Source: VRUE01 sp963819755
GTDB taxonomy: Bacteria > Actinomycetota > Thermoleophilia > Solirubrobacterales > 70-9
NCBI GenBank assembly: GCA_963819755.1
Contig: CAWFXB010000002.1
Span: 1,364,001-1,428,000, forward strand
Reading direction: 5' to 3'
Length of the DNA: 64,000 nucleotides
A model generated the notes under the pieces. That model did not search any database, was not told the origin of the DNA, and worked only from the letters and a program-made list of their open reading frames with translations. The position numbers and the translations under genes are program-made. The stretch's first letter is position 1, and every line of letters begins with the position of its first letter. Positions 15,935 through 25,037 of this stretch are shown piece after piece.

Positions 15935-17983
15935 GTGACACCGGTGAAGCAGGACATCGACCAGCTCTGCGTCAACACGATTCGCACGCTGTCGATCGAC
16001 GCGATCGAGAAGGCCAACTCGGGCCATCCGGGGACGCCGATGGCGATGGCCCCGGTCGCCTACACGCTCTGGCAGCGCGTCCTGCGCTTCGACCCCGCCG
16101 ACCCGATCTGGCCCAACCGCGACCGCTTCGTCCTCTCCGCCGGTCACGCTTCGATGCTGCTCTATTCCCTGCTCTTCCTGGCCGACGTGCAGGCGGTCGA
16201 ACCCGACTACGAGGTGACCGGCCGCACCTCGGTCTCGCTCGACGACATAAAGAGCTTCCGCCAGCTCGACTCGCGTGCGCCCGGCCACCCGGAGTACCGC
16301 TGGACCTCGGGCGTGGAGACGACTACGGGCCCGCTCGGACAGGGGATCGCGACCAGCGTCGGGATGGCGATCGCCTCCAAGTGGCAGGGCGCCCGCTACG
16401 GCGCCGAGCTCTTCGACTTCGACGTCTACGTGATCGCCGGCGACGGTTGCCTGATGGAGGGCGTCTCCAACGAAGCGGCCTCGATCGCCGGTCACCTGAA
16501 GCTCGACAACCTCTGCTGGATCTACGACAACAACCACATCACGATCGACGGCCACACCGATCTGGCCTACGGCGACGACGTGCCCCTGCGTTTCGAGGGC
16601 TACGGCTGGAACATCGTCCGCGTCGAAGACGCGAATGACACCGATCGGATCGCAACCGCCTTCAAGGAGTTCAAAATGGAGGAGGCCCGACCGACGTTGA
16701 TCATCGTCGACTCCCACATCGGCTGGGGCTCCCCGCATAAGCAGGACACGGCCGCCGCTCATGGCGAGCCGCTCGGCGACGAGGAGGTGCGTGAGACCAA
16801 GCGCGCCTACGGCTGGCCCGAGGACGCCCAGTTCCTCGTCCCCGACGGGGTCAAGGAGCACTTCGCCGCCGGCGTCGGGGTGCGCGGCGCCGAGCTGCGC
16901 GCGGAATGGGAGGCGAAGCTCGCTGCCTACGCGGGCGGCAACGCCGACCTCGCCGCCGAGATCGAGGCGACGCAGAGGCGTGCGCTCCCCGACGGTTGGG
17001 ATGCCGGCATCCCCGGCTTCGAGCCCGACGAGAAGGGGCTGGCGACGCGCAAGGCTTCGCAGAAGGTCGAGAACGCCATTGCCGAACGGGTGCCGTGGCT
17101 GCTCGCCGGCTCCGCCGACCTGACCGACTCGACCTCGGTCCGTCTCGACTTCGACGGCGCGGTCGACTTCGAGCCCGGTGCCTACGACGGTCGCCAGCTG
17201 CACTTCGGCATCCGCGAGCACGAGTCGGCGGCGATCTCCAACGGCCTCTCGCTCTCCAAGCTGCGCCCGCTCTGGTCGACTTACCTGACCTTCTCCGACT
17301 ATGCCCGCCCGGCGATCCGCCTCTCGGCGCTGATGGAGCTTCCGGTGATCCACCTCTTCACCCACGACTCGATTGGACTGGGGGAGGACGGCCCGACCCA
17401 CCAGCCGGTCGAGCAGCTCGCCTCGCTGCGGGCGATCCCCGGCCTCGACGTGATCCGTCCCGCCGACGCCAACGAGGTCGCCGAGGCCTGGCGGGTGGCG
17501 ATCGACCGCACCCGCCAACCGGTCGCCCTCGTCCTCACCCGTCAGAACGTGCCGATCTTCGACCGTGAGAAGTACGGGTCCGCCGAGGGACTGCGGCGCG
17601 GCGGTTACGTGCTCGCCGACGCCGAGGGCGGCGATCCCGAGCTGATCCTGATCGCCACCGGCAGCGAGGTGGCGCTGGCACTCGCCGCACACGAGGAGCT
17701 GAGCGGCGAAGGGATCCGCTCACGCGTCGTCAGCCTGCCCTGCTGGGAGTTGTTCGACCGCCAGGACGACGCCTACCGCGATCAGGTGCTGCCGCCGAGC
17801 GTGACCGTGCGTGTCTCGATCGAGGAGGCCTCGACGCTGGGTTGGGACCGCTACGTGGGTACCGGCGGCGTCAAGATAGGGATGCACACGTTCGGTACCT
17901 CAGCGCCGCTGAAGGACGTCCAAGACAAGTTCGGCTTCACCCCCGACCGGGTGGCCGAAGCCGCAAAGGAGCTGCTCTCATGA
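15935..17983 (+). CDS. tkt: Transketolase
   Basis: 682 residues; GTG start at 15935, with a second GTG three codons later as the alternative. The thiamine-diphosphate enzyme moves two-carbon units between sugar phosphates in the non-oxidative pentose phosphate pathway. Visible motifs are SGHPGTPMAMAPVAYTLW at the N-terminus, GPLGQGIATSVGMA and the TPP/Mg motif GDGCLMEGVSNEAAS...YDNNHITID. The pyrimidine-domain motif FGIREHESAAISNGL carries the catalytic Glu. TYLTFSDYARPAIRLSAL and the C-terminal domain are complete. The stop overlaps the start of tal (ATGA), so tkt-tal-pgi form one operon. Confidence 0.96.
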   Translation: MTPVKQDIDQLCVNTIRTLSIDAIEKANSGHPGTPMAMAPVAYTLWQRVLRFDPADPIWPNRDRFVLSAGHASMLLYSLLFLADVQAVEPDYEVTGRTSVSLDDIKSFRQLDSRAPGHPEYRWTSGVETTTGPLGQGIATSVGMAIASKWQGARYGAELFDFDVYVIAGDGCLMEGVSNEAASIAGHLKLDNLCWIYDNNHITIDGHTDLAYGDDVPLRFEGYGWNIVRVEDANDTDRIATAFKEFKMEEARPTLIIVDSHIGWGSPHKQDTAAAHGEPLGDEEVRETKRAYGWPEDAQFLVPDGVKEHFAAGVGVRGAELRAEWEAKLAAYAGGNADLAAEIEATQRRALPDGWDAGIPGFEPDEKGLATRKASQKVENAIAERVPWLLAGSADLTDSTSVRLDFDGAVDFEPGAYDGRQLHFGIREHESAAISNGLSLSKLRPLWSTYLTFSDYARPAIRLSALMELPVIHLFTHDSIGLGEDGPTHQPVEQLASLRAIPGLDVIRPADANEVAEAWRVAIDRTRQPVALVLTRQNVPIFDREKYGSAEGLRRGGYVLADAEGGDPELILIATGSEVALALAAHEELSGEGIRSRVVSLPCWELFDRQDDAYRDQVLPPSVTVRVSIEEASTLGWDRYVGTGGVKIGMHTFGTSAPLKDVQDKFGFTPDRVAEAAKELLS

Positions 17984-19056
17984 AGCCGACCGCGAAACTG
18001 CACGAGCTGGGCCAGAGCCTCTGGCTCGACAACATAACCCGCACGATGCTGGGGGACGGCACGCTCGCCGGGTACATCGAGGAGCTCTCCGTCACCGGCC
18101 TGACCTCCAACCCGACGATCTTCGACAAGGCGATCTCCGGCGGCGACGCTTACGACGAGCAGATCGCCGAGCTGGCTCCCAAACTCGACGACGCCGAGGA
18201 GATCTTCTTCCAGCTGGCCCTCGCCGATCTTCGCGACGCGACCAAGCTCTTCGAGGGAGTGCACGAGCGCACCGCCGGGGTCGACGGCTTCTGCTCTCTG
18301 GAGGTCTCGCCGAAGCTCGCCGACGACACCGCCGGCACGATCGAGCAGGCGGCAAAGCTCCACAGCGAAGGCGATCGCGAGAACCTCTTCATCAAGATCC
18401 CCGGCACCGAGGCCGGCCTGCCGGCGATCGAGGAGTCGATCTTCGCCGGCATTCCGATCAACGTCACCCTGCTCTTCGACCGCGAGCAATACCTGGCCGC
18501 CGCCGATGCCTACCTGCGTGGGCTCGAGCGCCGAATCGAGGCCGGTCTCGACCCCGACGTGGCCTCGGTCGCCTCGATCTTCATTAGCCGCTGGGATGTC
18601 GCCGTCGCCGGCGAAGTGCCGGACGAGTTGCGCAACCGGCTCGGCCTGGCGATCGGCTTCCGCGCCTACAGGGCCTACCGCGAGCTGCTCGACTCGCCGC
18701 GCATGCAGCGCCTGATGAACGAGGGCGCCCGCCCGCAGCGCCTGCTCTGGGCCAGTACCGGCGCCAAGGACCCGGAAGCCTCCGATGTCCTCTACATCGA
18801 GGGCTTCGCCTCGCCACTCACGGTGAACACCGTGCCCGAGCCGACCCTGAAGGCGTTCGCCGATCACGGCGAGGTGGGGGACCCGGTGCCGGCCGACGGC
18901 GGCGACGCTGAGAAGGTTCTGGCGCAGTTCGCCAGCGCTGGGATCGACGTCGGGGCACTGGCCCAGCGCCTGCAGGACGAGGGCAAAGGGGCCTTCGTCA
19001 AGTCCTGGACCGAGCTGACGAAGACGATCGAGTCGCAGCTCGGAGCACGGGCGTGA
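17980..19056 (+). CDS. tal: Transaldolase
   Basis: 358 residues; ATG overlaps the tkt stop, with AAGGAG upstream inside tkt. It transfers a dihydroxyacetone unit from sedoheptulose-7-phosphate to glyceraldehyde-3-phosphate. Hallmarks are VTGLTSNPTIFDKAI, SLEVSPKLADDT and LFIKIPGTEAGLPAIEESI, with the Schiff-base Lys in KIPGT. INVTLLFDREQYLAAADAYLRGLE and ASIFISRWDVAV also fit. This is the longer transaldolase type typical of actinobacteria and cyanobacteria. Its stop overlaps the GTG of pgi (GTGA). Confidence 0.95.
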   Translation: MKPTAKLHELGQSLWLDNITRTMLGDGTLAGYIEELSVTGLTSNPTIFDKAISGGDAYDEQIAELAPKLDDAEEIFFQLALADLRDATKLFEGVHERTAGVDGFCSLEVSPKLADDTAGTIEQAAKLHSEGDRENLFIKIPGTEAGLPAIEESIFAGIPINVTLLFDREQYLAAADAYLRGLERRIEAGLDPDVASVASIFISRWDVAVAGEVPDELRNRLGLAIGFRAYRAYRELLDSPRMQRLMNEGARPQRLLWASTGAKDPEASDVLYIEGFASPLTVNTVPEPTLKAFADHGEVGDPVPADGGDAEKVLAQFASAGIDVGALAQRLQDEGKGAFVKSWTELTKTIESQLGARA

Positions 19057-20696
19057 ACGACCCCGGGCCGACCCTGCGCCAGGGAGAGGCGTGGCCGGCA
19101 CTGGAGCGCCTCCACGCCCAGATCGCCGACACCCACCTGCGCGAGCTCTTCGCCGCCGACCCCGACCGCGGCGAGCGCCTGGTCGCCAACGGCGCCGGCC
19201 TCCATCTCGACTTCTCCAAGAATCTCGTCACCGACGAGGCACTGATCATGCTCGGTCAGCTGGCTCGCGAGCGCGGCGTCGAGGCGCGCCGCGAAGCGAT
19301 GTTCGCCGGCGAGCACATCAACGTCTCCGAGGACCGCGCCGTGCTGCACGTGGCGCTGCGGATGCCGCGCGAGCGCTCGCTGATCGTCGACGGGGTCGAC
19401 GTGGTCAGGGAGGTGCACGAGACGCTCGACCGGATGGGCGACTTCGCCGAGCGGGTGCGCTCGGGCGCCTGGACCGGCCACACCGGCAAGCTGATCCGCA
19501 ACGTCGTCAACGTCGGCATCGGCGGCTCGGACCTCGGGCCGGTGATGGCTTACGAGGCGCTGCGCCACTTTAGCCACCGCGACCTCACCTTCCGCTTCGT
19601 CTCCAACGTCGACGGCACCGACTTCGCCGAGAAGACGCGTGACCTCGATCCGGCGGAGACGCTCTTCGTGATCTCCTCGAAGACCTTCACCACGCTGGAG
19701 ACGATGACCAACGCCCACACCGCGCGCGAGTGGCTGCTGGCCGGGTTGCGCGGCGAGGAGGAGGCGATCGCCAAGCACTTCGTCGCCGTCTCGACCAACG
19801 CCGAGGAGGTCGCGAAGTTCGGCATCGACACCGAGAACATGTTCGGCTTCTGGGATTGGGTCGGCGGCCGCTACTCGATGGACTCGGCGATCGGCCTCTC
19901 GACCATGTTGGCGATCGGGCCCGCCCAGTTCGCCGAGATGCTGTCCGGCTTCCACGCGATGGACGAACACTTCCGCGAGACCCCGGCGGCCGGCAACCTG
20001 CCGATGCTGATCGGCCTCCTGTCGGTTTGGTACGGCGGCTTCTTCGGCGCCCAGACCTGCGGCGTCTTCCCCTACGACCAGTACCTGCACCGCTTCCCGG
20101 CCTACCTGCAGCAACTGACGATGGAGTCCAACGGCAAGCACGTCACCCTCGAGGGCGCCCATGTCGACTACGACACCGGGGCGATCTTCTGGGGCGAGCC
20201 GGGGACCAACGGCCAGCACTCCTTCTACCAGCTGATCCACCAGGGGACACGACTGATCCCCTGCGACTTCATCGGCTTCATGCAGAGCAACAACCCGCTC
20301 GGCGACCACCACGACCTGCTGATGTCGAACGTCTTCGCGCAGAGCGAGGCTCTCGCCTTCGGCAAAACGCCCGAGCAGGTGCGGGAGGAGGGGACGCCGG
20401 AGGAGATCGTGCCGCACCGGGTGATGGAGGGCAACCGCCCGTCCAACACGATCCTCGCCGAGCGTCTCGACCCGTTCACGCTCGGCACCCTGGTTGCTCT
20501 CTACGAGCACAGCACCTTCACCCAGGGAGCCGTGTGGGGGATCGACTCCTTCGACCAGTGGGGGGTCGAGCTGGGCAAGGCGCTCGCCGTCGCGATCATC
20601 CCGGAGCTGCAGGCGGCCGAGGAGCCAAAGCTGAAGCACGACAGCTCGACCAACGCGCTGATCCGCCGCTATCGCCAGGCGAGGGCCAAGGCATAG
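19053..20696 (+). CDS. pgi: Glucose-6-phosphate isomerase
   Basis: 547 residues from a GTG that overlaps the tal stop. It interconverts glucose-6-phosphate and fructose-6-phosphate. Signature segments are NVGIGGSDLGPVMAYEAL, VSNVDGTDF, VISSKTFTTLETMTNA, FWDWVGGRYSMDSAIG and, near the end, the PGI signature region GIDSFDQWGVELGKALA. Length is that of the bacterial/eukaryotic-type enzyme of about 550 residues. As the last gene of tkt-tal-pgi it links the pentose phosphate and glycolytic pools, and it provides substrate recycling for zwf. Confidence 0.96.
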   Translation: MNDPGPTLRQGEAWPALERLHAQIADTHLRELFAADPDRGERLVANGAGLHLDFSKNLVTDEALIMLGQLARERGVEARREAMFAGEHINVSEDRAVLHVALRMPRERSLIVDGVDVVREVHETLDRMGDFAERVRSGAWTGHTGKLIRNVVNVGIGGSDLGPVMAYEALRHFSHRDLTFRFVSNVDGTDFAEKTRDLDPAETLFVISSKTFTTLETMTNAHTAREWLLAGLRGEEEAIAKHFVAVSTNAEEVAKFGIDTENMFGFWDWVGGRYSMDSAIGLSTMLAIGPAQFAEMLSGFHAMDEHFRETPAAGNLPMLIGLLSVWYGGFFGAQTCGVFPYDQYLHRFPAYLQQLTMESNGKHVTLEGAHVDYDTGAIFWGEPGTNGQHSFYQLIHQGTRLIPCDFIGFMQSNNPLGDHHDLLMSNVFAQSEALAFGKTPEQVREEGTPEEIVPHRVMEGNRPSNTILAERLDPFTLGTLVALYEHSTFTQGAVWGIDSFDQWGVELGKALAVAIIPELQAAEEPKLKHDSSTNALIRRYRQARAKA

Positions 20697-20698
20697 GA

Positions 20699-22084
20699 GT
20701 GCCCGGCATCGACGCCCTCCCGCTCGCGGCGTCGGAGTCCAACCTGCTCGCCGCGCGCGAGCTGATGGCGTTCACGCTCGCCTTCCACATCGTCCTCTCC
20801 TGCCTCGGCGTCGCTCTGCCGGCGATGATCCTCACCGCCAACTGGCTGGGGCTGAAGCGCGACGATCCCGACGCGATGCGCCTGGCCCGCCGCTGGTCGA
20901 AGGCGATGGGCGTGACCTTCGCCGTTGGCGCCGTCACCGGCACCGTGCTCAGCTTCGAGTTCGGCTTGCTCTGGCCGAACTTCATGTCCCGCTTCGGTGA
21001 CGCCTTCGGGATCGCCTTCGCGGTCGAGGGGCTTTTCTTCTTCACCGAGGCGATCTTCCTCGCGATCTACATCTACGGCTGGAAGCGGCTCAGCGGCTGG
21101 GCGCACTGGTGGAGCGGCGTGCCGATGGTGATCACCGGGATCGGCGGCGCCTTCTCGGTAGTCACCGCCAACTCCTGGATGAACGCGCCGCAGGGCTTCA
21201 CCCTCGACTCCGCCGGCAAGGTGGTCGAAACCGAGCCCTTCAAGGTCCTCTTCAACCCGGCTTGGCACTACGAGGTCCCGCACATGATCCTCGCCGCCTA
21301 CATGGTCGTTGGCTTCCTCGTCGCCTCGATCTACGCGGTCGGGATGCTGCGCGGCCGGCGCGACCGCCTTCACCGGCTCGGCTTGCTGATCCCGCTCACG
21401 ATCGCCTGCATCGTCACCCCGATCCAGCTCTTCGTCGGCGACACGGCGGCGCGCGAAGTCGCCGATCACCAGCCGGCCAAGTTCGCCGGCATGGAGTGCA
21501 TCCAGAAGACCGGCGACGACCAGACCGAGTACATCGGTGGCATCTGCACGTCGGACGGGGTCAAGGCGGCGATCCCGATCCCGGACCTCGATTCCTACCT
21601 GGTCGGCTTCAGCAAGAACACCGAAGTCACCGGGCTTGCCAGCATCCCCGCTGATGAACGGCCGCCAGCCAACACGATGCTCCACCTAGCCTTCGACGCG
21701 ATGGTCGGGATCGGCTCGGCGCTACTGGCGCTCGGCGCCTGGCTCGGCTTCGTCTGGTGGCGACGGCGCGACATCCCGCGCACCCCATGGTTCCTCCGTG
21801 CGGTTGCCGTCTCCGGCGCCGGCGCGATCCTTGCCCTCTGGTTCGGCTGGATCGTCACCGAGGTCGGCCGCCAGCCCTGGATCGTGCAGGGCTACATGCG
21901 CACCTCCGAAGCGGTGACCGAGGCGCACGGGATCTGGTTCGCCTTCGGCGGCGTGCTGCTGCTCTACGCCGGTCTCGGGACGGGGGCGATCCTCGTCCTG
22001 CGCGCGATGTCGCGGCGCTGGCGCGCGGAGGAAGACGACGAGTCCGAAGTCCCCTACGGACCGCAGGAGGCGGCCGCACCATGA
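20699..22084 (+). CDS. cydA: Cytochrome bd ubiquinol oxidase subunit I
   Basis: 461 residues, GTG start two bases after the pgi stop; a longer upstream frame is antisense-like noise. The subunit carries haems b558, b595 and d and oxidises quinol while reducing O2 at the inner membrane. Conserved segments are ARELMAFTLAFHIVLSCLG, GIAFAVEGLFFFTEAIFLAIYIYGWKRL, FSVVTANSWMNAPQGF and GRQPWIVQGYMRTSEAVT. The Q-loop is short, the usual actinobacterial form. Its stop overlaps the start of cydB (ATGA). cydDC is not present in the window. Confidence 0.94.
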   Translation: MPGIDALPLAASESNLLAARELMAFTLAFHIVLSCLGVALPAMILTANWLGLKRDDPDAMRLARRWSKAMGVTFAVGAVTGTVLSFEFGLLWPNFMSRFGDAFGIAFAVEGLFFFTEAIFLAIYIYGWKRLSGWAHWWSGVPMVITGIGGAFSVVTANSWMNAPQGFTLDSAGKVVETEPFKVLFNPAWHYEVPHMILAAYMVVGFLVASIYAVGMLRGRRDRLHRLGLLIPLTIACIVTPIQLFVGDTAAREVADHQPAKFAGMECIQKTGDDQTEYIGGICTSDGVKAAIPIPDLDSYLVGFSKNTEVTGLASIPADERPPANTMLHLAFDAMVGIGSALLALGAWLGFVWWRRRDIPRTPWFLRAVAVSGAGAILALWFGWIVTEVGRQPWIVQGYMRTSEAVTEAHGIWFAFGGVLLLYAGLGTGAILVLRAMSRRWRAEEDDESEVPYGPQEAAAP

Positions 22085-23082
22085 GCCGCGCCGATCTGGC
22101 CGCGGCGATCCTCTGGACCGGGGCGACGCTCTACGCGCTCTTCGGCGGCGCCGATTTCGGCGCCGGGGTGTGGGACCTGCTGGCCGGTCTCGACGAGCGC
22201 AAGGGCGAACGGCCGCGGGCGCGGATCCAGCGTTCGCTCACGCCCGTCTGGGAGGCAAACCACGTCTGGCTGATCTTCATCCTGGTCGTTCTCTGGACCG
22301 CGTTCCCCGAAGCCTTCGGGGTGATCATGTCGACGCTCTACGTGCCGATCGCGCTCGCGGCGCTGGGGATCGTGCTGCGCGGCGCCGGTTTTGCCTTTCG
22401 CAAATCGATCCGCCGCACCGAGTACCGGCGCGCAATGGGGGCGACCTTCGCCCTCTCCTCGCTGCTGACCCCTTTCTTCATGGGGACGGTCGTCGGCGCG
22501 ATCGCCGCCGGAAACGTCCCGGCCGAGGGAAATGGCAACGCCTTCTCGAGCTGGATCGGAGCCTTGCCGCTGGCCACCGGCGCCCTCTTCGTGCTCAGCG
22601 GGGCCTACCTGGCCGCGGTCTTCCTCGTTGCCGATTCCCACCGCGTGGACGACGAAGAGATGGAAAGCTATTTCTCCCGCCGCGCGCTCATGGCCGGTGT
22701 CCTCGCGGGCGCCGTCGCCCTGCTTGGCCTGATCGCCCTGCACGCCGAAGCTCGCTACATCTTCGACCGCCTCATCGTCGAGGGCCTGCCGCTGGTGATC
22801 GTCTCGATCCTCTGCGGCTTCGGCGTCCTCGGCCTGCTGCTCGGTCGAGGACGGCGCGGCCTCCGCCCATTCGCCGCCGGTGCCGTGATCGCGGTGATCT
22901 GGGGCTGGGGCGTCGCCCAGTTCCCCTACCTACTGCCGACCTCGCTGAAGATCGACCAGGCGGCCGCGCCCGGCCCGACGCTCGACGCCGTCCTGATCGT
23001 CTTCGTCATCGCCGCGATCGTCGTCCTGCCCGCCCTCGGCCTGCTCTACTGGCTCAGCCAGCGGGAATTGCTCAGTGAGTGA
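22081..23082 (+). CDS. cydB: Cytochrome bd ubiquinol oxidase subunit II
   Basis: 333 residues; ATG overlaps the cydA stop. This is the second, haem-poor subunit of the bd oxidase. It begins with the typical LWTGATLYALFGGADFGAGVWDLLAG, followed by PVWEANHVWLIFILVVLWTAFPEAF. Eight to nine membrane spans are visible, and the C-terminus ends in ALGLLYWLSQRELLSE. Its last eight bases overlap the start of a HAD phosphatase gene, so the two are probably co-transcribed. Confidence 0.94.
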   Translation: MSRADLAAAILWTGATLYALFGGADFGAGVWDLLAGLDERKGERPRARIQRSLTPVWEANHVWLIFILVVLWTAFPEAFGVIMSTLYVPIALAALGIVLRGAGFAFRKSIRRTEYRRAMGATFALSSLLTPFFMGTVVGAIAAGNVPAEGNGNAFSSWIGALPLATGALFVLSGAYLAAVFLVADSHRVDDEEMESYFSRRALMAGVLAGAVALLGLIALHAEARYIFDRLIVEGLPLVIVSILCGFGVLGLLLGRGRRGLRPFAAGAVIAVIWGWGVAQFPYLLPTSLKIDQAAAPGPTLDAVLIVFVIAAIVVLPALGLLYWLSQRELLSE

Positions 23083-23755
23083 GGCGGCCGGCATCCGCGC
23101 TGTGCTGTTCGACATCGACGGCACCCTTCTGGTCACCGGTGGGGCCGGTGGCGTCGCCTGGCAGCGCGGTTTCGAGGAGCTCTACGGGGTCGAAGCCAAC
23201 GTCGCCGAGCACACCGACGCCGGCATGACCGACCCCGAGATCGCAGCGATCGTCTTCCGCGAGGTGATCGGTCGCGAGGGCAGCGCCGAAGAGCGCGCCA
23301 AGGCGATCGGCTGCTACCTCAAGCATCTCCCCGACGCGGTCGCCGAGTCCGCTGGCTACCGGGTGATGCCGGGAGTCGAGGAGCTGCTCGACCGCTTGAT
23401 CGACGCTGGTGTCCTGCTCGGCCTGGTCACCGGCAACATCGAGGCCGCCGCCCACATCAAGCTGGCCCGCGCCCACCTCAACCGCTTCTTCTCCTTCGGC
23501 GGCTACGGCTCCGATTCCCCCGACCGCACCGAGGTGACCGAAGCTGCGTTGACGCGCGGCAAGCTCGTTTCCGGCAGCTCTCTTCAGGACAGCTCCTGCA
23601 TCTCGGTGGGCGACACGCCGCGGGATGTCACCGCAGGCCACGGCGCCGGGATCAAAGTGGTCGGCGTAGCAACCGGCAGCTACAGCGCCGACCAGCTTGA
23701 GCGGGCTGAGGCCGACTGGGCGATCGCCGACGTCACCGCTGGCTTCCCGGTCTAA
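23075..23755 (+). CDS. HAD-superfamily hydrolase
   Basis: 226 residues, GTG start inside the end of cydB. HAD motif I is VLFDIDGTLL, motif II is LVTGNI, and motif IV is SVGDTPRDVTAGHGAGIKVVGVATG. The alpha-helical cap between motifs I and II identifies subclass I (phosphoglycolate phosphatase/beta-phosphoglucomutase-like). Members remove phosphate from small metabolites; the substrate cannot be told from sequence. Its stop overlaps the stop of the convergent cyclopropane synthase gene by four bases. Confidence 0.88.
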   Translation: MSEAAGIRAVLFDIDGTLLVTGGAGGVAWQRGFEELYGVEANVAEHTDAGMTDPEIAAIVFREVIGREGSAEERAKAIGCYLKHLPDAVAESAGYRVMPGVEELLDRLIDAGVLLGLVTGNIEAAAHIKLARAHLNRFFSFGGYGSDSPDRTEVTEAALTRGKLVSGSSLQDSSCISVGDTPRDVTAGHGAGIKVVGVATGSYSADQLERAEADWAIADVTAGFPV

Positions 23756-24969
23756 GCCAAGCTGCAGCGGGCTTGGTAGATCGAGAGGAAGCCGTTTTCG
23801 AAGCCGTTGCGCGCCGCGCGCAGATACAGCCGCCAGACCCGCACCCGTTCAGGACCGGCCAGGCGGATCGCCTCGTCGAGGTTCTCGTCCAGCCGCCGCG
23901 CCCAGTGGCGCAGGGTCTCGGCGTAGTCGTCGCCGTGCTCGGAGACGTGACGGGTGATGAAGCCGGCCCGCTCCAACGCCAGCAGCACGCGCGAGAGGTG
24001 CAGCGGTTCGCCATCGGGGAAGACGTAGCGCTCGGAGAAGGCGGCGGCGTCGGGGTCGGTGTGGCGCAACCTGGCAATGCCGTGGTTGAGCAGTCGCCCA
24101 CCCGGATCCAGCAGCCCCGCGAGGGTGCGTGCGTAGACGTCGATCTGCTCTTTGCCGACGTGCTCGACCATGCCGATCGAGGCGATCGCGTCGAAGCGCT
24201 CGCCGGCCAGGTCGCGGTAGTCCATGACGCGGACCTCGACCCGGTCGGCGACGCCGGCCTCCTCGGCCCGCCGGCGCGCCCGCTCGGCCTGCGGCGGCGA
24301 GAGCGTGATGCCGACGACGCTGGCGCCGTACTTGGTCGCCGCGCGCAGCGGGAAGGCCCCCCAGCCGCAGCCGACGTCGAGCACCCTGTCGCCCTCCTTC
24401 AGTGCCAGCTTGCGGGCGACCGTGTCGAGCTTCTCTTCCTGCGCCTCCTCGAGCGTCTTCGCGCCCTCGGCGAAGAAGGCGCAGCTGTAGGTCATCGACT
24501 CGTCGAGGAAGAGGGCGAAGAAGTCGTTGGAGACGTCGTAGTGGTGGCGCACCGCTTGCGCGTCGCGCTCCTTGCTGTGGCGGCGGCCGCTGAGGACGAG
24601 CTCGGCGGCGGGGCGGCTGGGCGGTCTCTGGATGCCGGCCGCGCGCACCGCGCCGAGCGCCAGCCGCGCAATGTCGCCGCGATCGAGCGATGGTGGCTGC
24701 CAGCTGTCGAGCAGCTCGATCACCGCGTCCATGTCGTCGACCTCGATCTCGCCGCTGACGTAGGCCCGGCCGAGGCCGAGCTGTCCCGGCGCGCGCAACG
24801 CGTGCGCGGCAGCGCGCGGCGAGCGGATGAAGAAAGTGGGACCGTCGCCGCCGGTGGATGGCAGCTTGGTCCCGTCCCAGAACTCGACCGTGAACGGGCG
24901 CTCGGGGATGCGGGTCTCGATCTCGTGGCGCAGGGGCGCGGTGCGGGCGAATGGCATTCGCAAGACCAT
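23752..24969 (-). CDS. Cyclopropane-fatty-acyl-phospholipid synthase family methyltransferase
   Basis: 405 residues from the ATG of MVLRMPFARTAPL; an ATG four codons later is possible and neither has a good ribosome site. The enzyme transfers a methylene from S-adenosylmethionine to unsaturated acyl chains of phospholipids at the membrane surface. It has an N-terminal lipid-binding/SCP2-like domain (about 1-120), then HHYDVSNDFFALFLDESMTYSCAFF, a diagnostic CFA motif. The SAM motif is VLDVGCGWGAF, and a later catalytic segment reads IGMVEHVGKEQI. It is divergent from a fatty-acid desaturase that makes its likely substrate, which supports a joint role in membrane-lipid modification. Confidence 0.93.
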   Translation of the reverse strand: MVLRMPFARTAPLRHEIETRIPERPFTVEFWDGTKLPSTGGDGPTFFIRSPRAAAHALRAPGQLGLGRAYVSGEIEVDDMDAVIELLDSWQPPSLDRGDIARLALGAVRAAGIQRPPSRPAAELVLSGRRHSKERDAQAVRHHYDVSNDFFALFLDESMTYSCAFFAEGAKTLEEAQEEKLDTVARKLALKEGDRVLDVGCGWGAFPLRAATKYGASVVGITLSPPQAERARRRAEEAGVADRVEVRVMDYRDLAGERFDAIASIGMVEHVGKEQIDVYARTLAGLLDPGGRLLNHGIARLRHTDPDAAAFSERYVFPDGEPLHLSRVLLALERAGFITRHVSEHGDDYAETLRHWARRLDENLDEAIRLAGPERVRVWRLYLRAARNGFENGFLSIYQARCSLA

Positions 24970-25037
24970 ATAAGGGCTGCGGCGGGAGTTGCCTCGATTT
25001 AATTTTCTCGCGTCGGGGGGCGTATGATCGCCGCTCA

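Noticed and set aside
19730..20698. Long in-frame N-terminal extension of cydA into pgi
   Set aside because: The extension is an alternative frame of pgi, rich in Arg/Pro/His; cydA begins naturally at the GTG of 20699.
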